Source: Flemingiibacterium sp045579105 | Lineage (GTDB): Bacteria > Bacillota > Clostridia > Oscillospirales > CAG-272 | Direction: 5' to 3' | Assembly (NCBI GenBank): GCA_045579105.1 | Contig: JAZNLM010000046.1 | Location: forward strand, 1 to 57,826 | Length of the DNA stretch: 57,826 nt | Shown here: positions 25,244-31,751 of the stretch, one piece after another | Layout of the letters: every line of letters starts with the position of its first letter | Position numbering within the stretch: the first letter of the stretch is position 1 | Position numbers and translations under genes: made by a program | Notes under the pieces: generated by a model | What the model saw: only the letters and a program-made list of their open reading frames with translations | Told to the model about the DNA's origin: nothing | Databases searched by the model: none

Positions 25244-25272
25244 ATTATACATTATGCGAAGCGATTTTTCAA
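25244..25272 (-). promoter_or_regulatory. Promoter of the EF-G-like gene
   Basis: Minus strand: TTGAAA (25267-25272), 17 bases, TATAAT (25244-25249). The untranslated leader (about 140 bases) has GC-rich segments near 25140-25175 that could fold. Confidence 0.7.
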
Positions 25273-25334
25273 GGGGTTTATGGAAAATACTACCCACTGG
25301 AACATAGAAATCAAACGAGCATTTTTGTATACTT

Positions 25335-26294
25335 TCAACAATAAAGTTTTCCTTGATACGTGTCACGTGCATACATCAGCTTATCAATAGTATTCATAAC
25401 GACTAGCTTCTTACGGCTCCACATGGGCGCGATGAGAGTATCTGCCATACCGTCGCCAGTTAGTCTGCCGATAACGGTTTCAGGTGGCATTAACTCAAGC
25501 TGATGCACGATTATGTCGGAGTATTCTTCGAGTGTAAGGCACTCAAACTCGCCGCGATTATACATATCGGCAAGCGGTGTACCCTCGATAACGTGAAGAA
25601 GATGAAGCTTTAATTGGTCGGGGCGGAGAGCCGCGACCTTTTTTGCCGTTTCGAGCATCATGTCGGCGCTTTCACCCGGCAAGCCATTTATTAAATGTAT
25701 GCCGATGTTTATTTTTTTAGACGCCTCACGAAGCTTGTTATAGCCTTCAACAAATTCAGCGAAGGTGTGACCGCGGTTTATTAGTGTGGCGGTACTGTCG
25801 TGCACCGTTTGAAGTCCAAGCTCAACCGTTAAAAACGTTCGCTCGGCGAGTTCTGCGAGATATTCGCAAACGTCATCTTCAAGGCAGTCCGCGCGTGTGG
25901 CAACGCTTATGCCGATGGTTTCGGGAAAGCGTAATGCTGCTTCAAACTTTTCACGCAGTATGTCTGCGGGCGCATATGTGTTTGTGAATGCCTGAAAATA
26001 TGCGATACCAAGCGGCTTAGCCCACTTTTCGGATAGCTTGGCGTATGCTTCGGAGAGCTGTTCTTCGATAGGCTTTGTGCGTTCAGCGCAGAAATCACCT
26101 GAACCGCGTGCCGAGCAGTATATACAGCCTCCCATTCCGCGCGTACCGTCACGGTTGGGACAAGTAAAGCCTGCGTCAACGGGAAGCTTCGCGCATTTGT
26201 CGCCAAATTTCCGGCGCATAAAGTAGTCGTAGGAATGGTAGCGCTTATTTGAGTCGCTGAAGGGGAAGGGATTTGTTTCGGCTTGTGTTGACAT
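25335..26294 (-). CDS. TIGR01212/YhcC family radical SAM protein
   Basis: This 319-residue protein is a radical SAM enzyme of the YhcC (TIGR01212) family. The start 'NKRYHSYDYFMRRKFG' and the cluster region 'GFTCPNRDGTRGMGGCIYC' (three cysteines that hold the [4Fe-4S] cluster) are diagnostic. Later blocks are 'TVELGLQTVHDSTA', 'GIHLINGLPGE' and 'LHLLHVIEGTPLADMY'. The reaction has not been established for this family as far as I know; a tRNA- or nucleotide-related role has been suggested. AAGGCGG precedes the ATG. The gene is monocistronic in context. Confidence 0.88.
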   Translation of the reverse strand: MSTQAETNPFPFSDSNKRYHSYDYFMRRKFGDKCAKLPVDAGFTCPNRDGTRGMGGCIYCSARGSGDFCAERTKPIEEQLSEAYAKLSEKWAKPLGIAYFQAFTNTYAPADILREKFEAALRFPETIGISVATRADCLEDDVCEYLAELAERTFLTVELGLQTVHDSTATLINRGHTFAEFVEGYNKLREASKKINIGIHLINGLPGESADMMLETAKKVAALRPDQLKLHLLHVIEGTPLADMYNRGEFECLTLEEYSDIIVHQLELMPPETVIGRLTGDGMADTLIAPMWSRKKLVVMNTIDKLMYARDTYQGKLYC

Positions 26295-26389
26295 AATACC
26301 CCGCCTTATATGTAATATCTGTATGATATAATGATAGCATAAGGAGCAAAAGATTTCAAGCGATATTTACAAAAATTTCGTCAAACCTC

Positions 26390-26418
26390 TTGACAAAACG
26401 GCGCTTATGTGGTATCAT
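26390..26418 (+). promoter_or_regulatory. Promoter of tRNA-Gly
   Basis: TTGACA (26390-26395), 17 bases, TATCAT (26413-26418), with the tRNA starting 17 bases downstream. Confidence 0.8.
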
Positions 26419-26435
26419 AAATAAGTACCAAATAT

Positions 26436-26509
<74 letters not shown>

Positions 26510-26543
26510 AAAAAATCGGAGAGCTTTAGCTCTCCGATTTTTT
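26510..26543 (+). terminator. Terminator of tRNA-Gly
   Basis: A 16-bp perfect inverted repeat containing ATCGGAGAGCT/AGCTCTCCGAT (26510-26543), with A-run on the left and T-run on the right, directly after the CCA end. Confidence 0.92.
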
Positions 26544-26599
26544 ACATGATGATAGGCACGATAATCTCGTCTCGAGAACACAAGGAATCTTCGCGCCAA

Positions 26600-26656
26600 T
26601 AAGATGCACTTAGTGCAGCTTACTGCGTAGGTCAATCGATTCCCACCACTCATCCA
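26600..26656 (+). pseudogene. Decayed tRNA 3' end next to tRNA-Gly
   Basis: Bases 26624-26656 (GCGTAGGTCAATCGATTCCC then ACCACTCATCCA) resemble the variable loop, T-arm and CCA end of the adjacent tRNA-Gly, with a few substitutions and an insertion in the T-loop. No matching 5' acceptor strand (TGAGTGG) occurs within 75 bases upstream. A near-perfect palindrome, TAAG-TGCACT-AGTGCA-CTTA (26600-26622), lies just before it. I read it as a broken tRNA copy, with an old recombination or attachment scar as an alternative. Confidence 0.5.
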
Positions 26657-26690
26657 AAAACCGGGGAACCAAAAGGTTCTCCGGTTTTTT
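26657..26690. terminator. Bidirectional terminator after spoIVA
   Basis: AAAACCGG-g-GAACC (26657-26670), loop AAAA, GGTTC-t-CCGGTTTTTT (26675-26690). It reads as a terminator in both directions. It lies just past the spoIVA stop and directly after the decayed tRNA end. Confidence 0.88.
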
Positions 26691-26700
26691 ACAGTATGAT

Positions 26701-28179
26701 TTACAGTATAATGCAAATGAGTCCGCCGCTTCCTTCGTTGATGATGCGGCCGAGCGTTTCGGAAAGTTTTGTGCGTGCATCTTCGGGCATATGCTCGAGC
26801 TTGGTATGCAGTCCCTCGTTTATGAGCTGGTGAAGCGTTTTACCAAACATATTTGATTGCCATATCTTCGTCGGATCTTCCTCGAACTCCTTGAGCATAT
26901 ATTTTACAAGCTCTTCGGATTGTTGCTCCGTTCCCACCACAGGGCTTATCTCGGTTTCGATGTTTGCCTTTATCATATGAATACTCGGTGCGGAAGCGCG
27001 AAGGCGTACACCGTAGCCCCCAGATTGCTTTACAATCTCCGGCTCTTCGAGGTGCAGATCCGCGGTTTCAGGCATAACGATACCATAACCCTTTTGTTCC
27101 GCATCTTCGAGCGCGAGAGCAACGCGGTCGTATTTTTCCTTTGCGTTACAAAGCTCTAAAAGGAGCTGTATAAGCTTCTTTTCATTTGACACGTCAACTC
27201 CGCAAAGCTCACTTACAGTGCTGTAGTAGAGTCCATCAGCAAGTTCTACCGAGAGCTCTGCCGTCCCGTGACCGAGGTCAATCTTATCTATATTCACGAG
27301 CTTTATCTGCCCGTCTTCGGGAACATTTTCAAAAGCAGTTGATATTTCGCCTATCTTTTTTATCTTTTCCGCGCGCTCAAGGATAAAATTCTTCATATTG
27401 CACATAAGCGGATGCGCAGCATCCAGTGCCTGAGTCCATTCCGGCAGCTTCACCTTTACCTCACACACGGGGAACTCGAGCAGCACAAGCTCTAAAATGT
27501 GACGTATGTCATCCCCGTCAAGGCGCAGACAGTTAACGAGTGCAACGGGGGCGCCGTACTTTTCTTCAAGCTCAAGTGCGAGAGCGATTGCTTGTTCACT
27601 GCTTGGCTCGGCGGTGTTAAGTATAATGACGAACGGCTTACCTGCTGCGATAAGCTCACGTGCAATGCGTTCCTCGGCTTCAACGTAGCTTTCACGATTG
27701 ATTTCGCCGATGGTGCCATCTGTAGTTACAAGCATACCAACTGTAGCGTGCTCGTTTATTACCTTGCGCGTACCAAGCTCTGCGGCCTCAATAAACGGCA
27801 TAGGTTCTGCTTGCCACGGTGTATGTACCATACGAGCAGTGCCGTTTTCAATGTGACCCATGGCATCGGGAACGATATAGCCTACGCAGTCGACCATTTT
27901 GACTTTCATAGTGGCGTTGTCGCTCAGTGTTATTTCAACCGCCTCATCAGGAATGAATTTTGGCTCGGTGGTCATAACCGTTTTTCCCCCAGCACTTTGC
28001 GGCATCTCATCTCTTGCGCGTTCACGCTCGTACTCATCGGCTATTGCGGGTATAACGAGCGACTCCATAAATTTTTTGATAAACGTCGATTTTCCCGTTC
28101 TCACCGGTCCGATAACGCCCAGGTAAAACGTACCTGCCGTGCGCTCGGCTATATCCTTGTAAACCCTTGTGTCTTGCAT
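26701..28179 (-). CDS. spoIVA: Stage IV sporulation protein A (coat assembly ATPase)
   Basis: SpoIVA is the mother-cell ATPase that polymerises on the outer forespore membrane and forms the basement layer of the spore coat. The protein is 492 residues from the ATG at 28179, the same length as the Bacillus subtilis protein. It has Walker A 'GVIGPVRTGKSTFIK', 'MVDCVGYIVPDA', 'VGMLVTTDGTIGEI' and the highly conserved C-terminal end 'GRIINEGSGGLICIIL'. I chose this start because GGGAGG lies 8 bases upstream; the frame extends 11 codons further without support. A sigma-E-like promoter lies at 28214-28242. Its presence is strong evidence for an endospore former. Confidence 0.97.
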   Translation of the reverse strand: MQDTRVYKDIAERTAGTFYLGVIGPVRTGKSTFIKKFMESLVIPAIADEYERERARDEMPQSAGGKTVMTTEPKFIPDEAVEITLSDNATMKVKMVDCVGYIVPDAMGHIENGTARMVHTPWQAEPMPFIEAAELGTRKVINEHATVGMLVTTDGTIGEINRESYVEAEERIARELIAAGKPFVIILNTAEPSSEQAIALALELEEKYGAPVALVNCLRLDGDDIRHILELVLLEFPVCEVKVKLPEWTQALDAAHPLMCNMKNFILERAEKIKKIGEISTAFENVPEDGQIKLVNIDKIDLGHGTAELSVELADGLYYSTVSELCGVDVSNEKKLIQLLLELCNAKEKYDRVALALEDAEQKGYGIVMPETADLHLEEPEIVKQSGGYGVRLRASAPSIHMIKANIETEISPVVGTEQQSEELVKYMLKEFEEDPTKIWQSNMFGKTLHQLINEGLHTKLEHMPEDARTKLSETLGRIINEGSGGLICIIL

Positions 28180-28213
28180 TGCTATTTCCTCCCTAAAGAT
28201 AGTTACTGACACA

Positions 28214-28242
28214 TTTATATTACAAGGATGCGGATAATATGA
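28214..28242 (-). promoter_or_regulatory. Sigma-E-like (mother-cell) promoter of spoIVA
   Basis: Minus strand: TCATATT (28236-28242) matches the sigma-E -35 consensus KMATATT. After 14 bases comes AATATAAA (28214-28221), a partial match to the sigma-E -10 CATACAHT. The predicted start gives a leader of under 30 bases. This agrees with sigma-E control of spoIVA in Bacillus. Confidence 0.5.
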
Positions 28243-28267
28243 CTAATATGTAAAATGGGATTAAACG

Positions 28268-28300
28268 CTTGCAGGAGCGGTGGCTGACCGCTCCTGCAAG
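28268..28300 (-). terminator. Hairpin after the Spo0A-like gene pair
   Basis: A perfect 14-bp inverted repeat, CTTGCAGGAGCGGT/ACCGCTCCTGCAAG, with a 5-base loop. The following sequence on the minus strand (CGTTTAATCC) is poor in T, so termination efficiency is uncertain. It separates the Spo0A-like genes from the spoIVA promoter. Confidence 0.6.
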
Positions 28301-28319
28301 ATTTTCGTATTATGATAGT

Positions 28320-28667
28320 TCAGTCATTGTGAATACACTTTGCGAGTGCCGATATTACGAGTGCGCTTGACGGATAAGCATCCATTCTATCAGTAAAGAG
28401 AAGATTGTCAAGGCTTCCGTGGTCGAAGGCGTATTCTATCGCGTGCCTACATCCGCGCGCAACACTTGATATTGATGTGTTGCCGCACAGACGCGCTACT
28501 TTGGGAAAGAGCGTTTTGGTTACGTATTCGGTAAGCTCGGGCGAACGGTATGTCAAGGCTACGGCACAGCGTAGATATTCATAGCCCCGAAGTTCGGCAG
28601 GAAAACCATATTCCAGGAGTATTTTGGCAGCTCGCCCCTCAAGCTGTGTATCGCGGTGATATGACAT
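28320..28667 (-). CDS. Stand-alone Spo0A C-terminal-domain protein (second of pair)
   Basis: The 115-residue protein aligns along its length with the DNA-binding C-terminal domain of Spo0A, the sporulation master regulator. 'LLEYGFPAELRGYEYLRCAV' matches the IG-x-PAH-x-KGY-x-YLR block, and 'NTSISSVARGCRHAIEYAF' followed by DHGSLD matches the recognition-helix region (TTASRVERAIRHAIEVAW in Spo0A). There is no receiver domain, so it cannot be controlled by phosphorylation in the usual way. Its ATG shares one base with the stop of the upstream paralogue (TGATG), so the two are co-translated. It may bind 0A-like boxes or hetero-dimerise; that is inference. Confidence 0.75.
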   Translation of the reverse strand: MSYHRDTQLEGRAAKILLEYGFPAELRGYEYLRCAVALTYRSPELTEYVTKTLFPKVARLCGNTSISSVARGCRHAIEYAFDHGSLDNLLFTDRMDAYPSSALVISALAKCIHND

Positions 28668-29083
28668 CAGAGTGACTTGAATGACTGCGATTTGGGAGCT
28701 ATAAGATCATTACGGAGTTTTTCTGCAAAAAGGGCAATAAACTTGCGTGCAGGAACCGATTTGGAATTGCATCCGAAATGGCTGAAGCGCTTGTCAAGCA
28801 TAGAGAGGCTCCCGGACATGAGTATGAATTTAAGTTCCGTTCTGATATCCCGCTCAACACATGAAGGAGTAGTATCAGCCTCCTCCGCAATTCTCGCGTA
28901 TAAACCACTTACAACGTTATGTATTGCGTCGGGTTCGTCATACACCATTTCAATGGCGCGGCAAAGATACCCAAATCCCTTTAAATGGGTTGCCGCACCC
29001 ATATCAAGCAGCATTACTCTTATTATTTTAGATTTGTCCGTTGAATTTTGAAAATGCGGTTCGGTCCTGATGTCGTGTATCAT
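28667..29083 (-). CDS. Stand-alone Spo0A C-terminal-domain protein (first of pair)
   Basis: The 138-residue protein also resembles the Spo0A effector domain without a receiver. 'LLDMGAATHLKGFGYLCRAI' corresponds to the 'IGVPAHIKGYLYLREAI' block of Spo0A. 'TTPSCVERDIRTELKFI' corresponds to the recognition helix, and 'PARKFIALFAEKLR' to the C-terminal 'NSEFIAMVADKLR'. About 20 N-terminal residues are extra. It is only moderately similar to its neighbour, so the pair is an old duplication. A promoter (29142-29171) drives both. Role unknown; a sporulation or stationary-phase regulator is the natural guess. Confidence 0.75.
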   Translation of the reverse strand: MIHDIRTEPHFQNSTDKSKIIRVMLLDMGAATHLKGFGYLCRAIEMVYDEPDAIHNVVSGLYARIAEEADTTPSCVERDIRTELKFILMSGSLSMLDKRFSHFGCNSKSVPARKFIALFAEKLRNDLIAPKSQSFKSL

Positions 29084-29141
29084 ATCGCTTGGGTTTTCCT
29101 TTTCATTATGTTTTGTAATTCGGAGTTGACTATACCTAATA

Positions 29142-29171
29142 TATTATAGCATATACGCGTTGACTTTTCAA
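29142..29171 (-). promoter_or_regulatory. Promoter of the Spo0A-like gene pair
   Basis: Minus strand: TTGAAA (29166-29171), 18 bases, TATAAT (29142-29147). Confidence 0.6.
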
Positions 29172-29231
29172 TGTGAAAGACAACCGAATATTGCGGTGGC
29201 GATTTGTTTCACAATTCTACGTTTTTGTCTA

Positions 29232-29258
29232 AAAATGTCGAAAATGTCGAAAAACGTC
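29232..29258 (+). repeat. Three short tandem repeats upstream of the cysK promoter
   Basis: AAAATGTCG (29232-29240), AAAATGTCG (29241-29249) and AAAAACGTC (29250-29258) are in tandem, ending 8 bases before the -35 of cysK. They could be an activator or repressor site array. Confidence 0.4.
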
Positions 29259-29265
29259 CGTACAC

Positions 29266-29294
29266 TTGACAAGTTTAAAGCTCAGTGATAAAAT
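29266..29294 (+). promoter_or_regulatory. Promoter of cysK
   Basis: TTGACA (29266-29271), 17 bases, TAAAAT (29289-29294). Confidence 0.8.
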
Positions 29295-29327
29295 AATATT
29301 ATTATGAACTGAAAGAAGGATTTTGGG

Positions 29328-30257
29328 ATGAATGTAAAAAATTCCGTTTGCGAGCTTATCGGAAAAACACCTATTCTTCGTGTGTCACGCTTTGCGGCAG
29401 AGCGTAAAATCGGTGCAACAATTCTCGCAAAGCTTGAATATTTCAATCCCGCGGGAAGTGTTAAGGACCGCGTTGGCGCAAAAATGATTGAAGACGCTGA
29501 AAAAAACGGCAAACTTAAACCGGGGGCTACGATTATCGAGCCGACAAGCGGCAACACTGGTATAGGACTTGCTGCGGTGGGCGCTTCAAAGGGATACAAG
29601 ATCATTTTAACTATGCCCGATACGATGAGTAGTGAGCGTATCGCACTTCTGCGCGCGTACGGCGCAGAGCTTGTTCTGACAGATGGAACGAAAGGTATGA
29701 CGGGTGCTATCGAAAAGGCGCAGGAAATCGCCTCAAAAACGCCCGGTAGCATCATCGCAGGTCAATTTGAAAATCCCTCAAATCCCCAAGCGCACTATGA
29801 AACGACCGGTCCCGAAATATGGGAAGACACCGACGGAACCGTTGATATCTTCGTGGCAGGTGTCGGCACGGGCGGAACTCTTACGGGTACGGCCAGATAT
29901 CTCAAAGAGAAAAATCCAAATATAAAAATAGTTGCTGTTGAGCCGTCATCCTCGCCGCTTCTCTCCAAGGGAGAACCAGGTGCGCACGGGCTTATGGGTA
30001 TCGGCGCGAACTTTGTTCCCGAGATACTCGACACGTCGCTTATTGACGAAATAATCACTGTTACAGAGGGTGAAGCCTATGCGGCAGGGCGAGCACTTGT
30101 CAAAACCGAAGGGATTTTAGTCGGCATAACATCCGGTGCGGCACTTCACGCATCAGCGCTTGTGGCAAGGCGCGAGGAGAACAACGGAAAGGTCATCGTG
30201 GCACTTCTTCCCGACACGGGCGAGCGCTATCTGTCCACGCCTATGTACAGCGAATAA
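29328..30257 (+). CDS. cysK: Cysteine synthase (O-acetylserine sulfhydrylase)
   Basis: CysK makes cysteine from O-acetylserine and sulfide with pyridoxal phosphate. The 309-residue protein has the PLP lysine in 'NPAGSVKDRVGAKM', the substrate loop 'EPTSGNTGIGLA', the phosphate loop 'GVGTGGTLTG' and the conserved 'GITSGAALHA' and 'LPDTGERYLST' near the end. AGAAGGA lies upstream of the ATG. It is monocistronic, with its own promoter and terminator and three tandem repeats just upstream of the promoter. No T-box or S-box was seen in the short leader. Confidence 0.96.
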   Translation: MNVKNSVCELIGKTPILRVSRFAAERKIGATILAKLEYFNPAGSVKDRVGAKMIEDAEKNGKLKPGATIIEPTSGNTGIGLAAVGASKGYKIILTMPDTMSSERIALLRAYGAELVLTDGTKGMTGAIEKAQEIASKTPGSIIAGQFENPSNPQAHYETTGPEIWEDTDGTVDIFVAGVGTGGTLTGTARYLKEKNPNIKIVAVEPSSSPLLSKGEPGAHGLMGIGANFVPEILDTSLIDEIITVTEGEAYAAGRALVKTEGILVGITSGAALHASALVARREENNGKVIVALLPDTGERYLSTPMYSE

Positions 30258-30266
30258 AATTCCAAG

Positions 30267-30296
30267 AATTCCCGTCCTAAAAAAGGGCGGGATTTT
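30267..30296 (+). terminator. Terminator of cysK
   Basis: CCCGTCC (30271-30277) pairs with GGGCGGG (30285-30291) with one G-T pair, followed by ATTTTGTTATATTTTG. Confidence 0.8.
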
Positions 30297-30320
30297 GTTA
30301 TATTTTGTCTATTTTCACTA

Positions 30321-30349
30321 TTGACAAAATGACGTTTTAGTACTAATAT
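30321..30349 (+). promoter_or_regulatory. Promoter of the cation/proton antiporter gene
   Basis: TTGACA (30321-30326), 17 bases, TAATAT (30344-30349). A start near 30356 leaves room for the GGAAGTG site before the ATG at 30400, and almost none for the upstream GTG. Confidence 0.7.
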
Positions 30350-30399
30350 AATATAGGTCTCTCAAATGGGTGGCTAATATATTTTTTGGAAGTGCAGTT

Positions 30400-31713
30400 A
30401 TGACATTGCTTTTATCAATTTCGTTTGCAATGCTCGTCGGATTGATGCTTTCCCGACTCGCAAAGCTTGTTTCGTTGCCGGCAGTTACCGCTTATCTTGT
30501 GGCGGGAATTATCGTCGGTCCGTTCTGTATCGGTGCGCTCGGGGTTGATGGTCTCGGCTTCAATTCGGCTGAAAGCATCGAGCATTTGTCCGTTATCTCC
30601 ACAGCGGCGCTCGGCTTTATCGCTTTCTCTATCGGTAACGAGTTCCGTCTGTCACAGCTTAAGCAGACTGGTAAAGCGGCTACGTTTATCGGTATATTCC
30701 AGGCACTTGCCGCTGCTCTTATCGTAGACGTTGTACTTCTGGTACTCTCCGTTACCGGTGTTCTGCCGATTTCGAAGCCTGCCGCTATTGTTCTCGGTGC
30801 TATCGCAACTGCGACTGCTCCTGCGGCAACGCTTATGGTTGTACGTCAGTATAAGGCTAAGGGTGAGCTTACCGATCTGCTCTTGCCGATTGTTGCTATC
30901 GACGATGCTGTCGGACTTATCGTTTTTGCAGTATCGCTCAGCATCGCACGCGTACTTGACAATCCTGAAGCAACGATGGATATCGTTTCCATTATCGTAA
31001 ATCCCCTTATTGAGATCGTTGCATCTCTTGCTTTCGGCGCACTTATGGGCGTGGTGCTTACTCTTATCGAGCGTTTCTTCCATTCACGCTCCAAGCGTAT
31101 GTCTATGGCGATTGCGTTCGTGTTCCTCACGGTTGCGCTCTCCATGCTAAAGTTCCATATCGGTCCCGTTGAGATCGGATTCTCGTCCTTGCTCGTCTGC
31201 ATGATGCTCGGTACAATGTTCTGCAATCTCTGTGACTATTCCGAAGAGCTTATGGAGAGGGTTGACGGTTGGACTACTCCTTTGTTCATTCTCTTCTTCG
31301 TACTTTCAGGTGCGGAGCTTGACATCTCTGTGTTCGGTAACGCTTCTGTTGTAATTATCGGTGTTACGTTCCTTCTCGCGCGTGCACTCGGTAAATGGGG
31401 CGGTGCAGGACTTAGTGCAAAGTGGATGAAGTGCTCCCCCAAGGTTTGTAAGTATCTCGGTATCACTCTTCTTCCTCAGGCGGGCGTTGCACTCGGTATG
31501 TCGCTTCAGGTGAGTGACCTTGCCGACGGTTACCTGATTCGCAACATCGTTCTGTTCTCGGTACTTATTCTTGAGCTTGTAGGTCCGCTCTTCACAAAGA
31601 TCGCACTTACCAGGGCAGGAGATATTATTCCCGAAAACAAAACCTCAGCGCGCGGTGTAATTCCGAGCAAGCACAACGGTCCTCATCCTAAGCAGGAAAA
31701 GGTGAAGAAATAA
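30400..31713 (+). CDS. Cation:proton antiporter (CPA2/Kef-type Na+/H+ exchanger)
   Basis: This 437-residue integral membrane protein belongs to the monovalent cation:proton antiporter-2 group. It has 11-13 hydrophobic segments. Diagnostic stretches are 'VTAYLVAGIIVGPFCIG' (second helix), 'GFIAFSIGNEF' and 'TATAPAATLMVVRQY' followed by 'PIVAIDDAVGLIVFAV', in which the Asp pair is the ion-binding site. No TrkA-N regulatory domain follows; the C-terminus is a short basic tail. I use the ATG at 30400 with GGAAGTG upstream; a GTG at 30370 would add 10 residues. Na+ or K+ specificity cannot be read. Function may connect with the ion-translocating Rnf complex 4 kb away. Confidence 0.87.
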   Translation: MTLLLSISFAMLVGLMLSRLAKLVSLPAVTAYLVAGIIVGPFCIGALGVDGLGFNSAESIEHLSVISTAALGFIAFSIGNEFRLSQLKQTGKAATFIGIFQALAAALIVDVVLLVLSVTGVLPISKPAAIVLGAIATATAPAATLMVVRQYKAKGELTDLLLPIVAIDDAVGLIVFAVSLSIARVLDNPEATMDIVSIIVNPLIEIVASLAFGALMGVVLTLIERFFHSRSKRMSMAIAFVFLTVALSMLKFHIGPVEIGFSSLLVCMMLGTMFCNLCDYSEELMERVDGWTTPLFILFFVLSGAELDISVFGNASVVIIGVTFLLARALGKWGGAGLSAKWMKCSPKVCKYLGITLLPQAGVALGMSLQVSDLADGYLIRNIVLFSVLILELVGPLFTKIALTRAGDIIPENKTSARGVIPSKHNGPHPKQEKVKK

Positions 31714-31751
31714 AAAGTATCACCCACGGCTTCAGCCGCGGGTGATTTTTT
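31714..31751. terminator. Bidirectional terminator between the antiporter and sulfatase genes
   Basis: ATCACCC-a-CGGC, loop TTCA, GCCG-c-GGGTGAT (31719-31746), with AAAAA before and TTTTTTA after. Confidence 0.9.
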
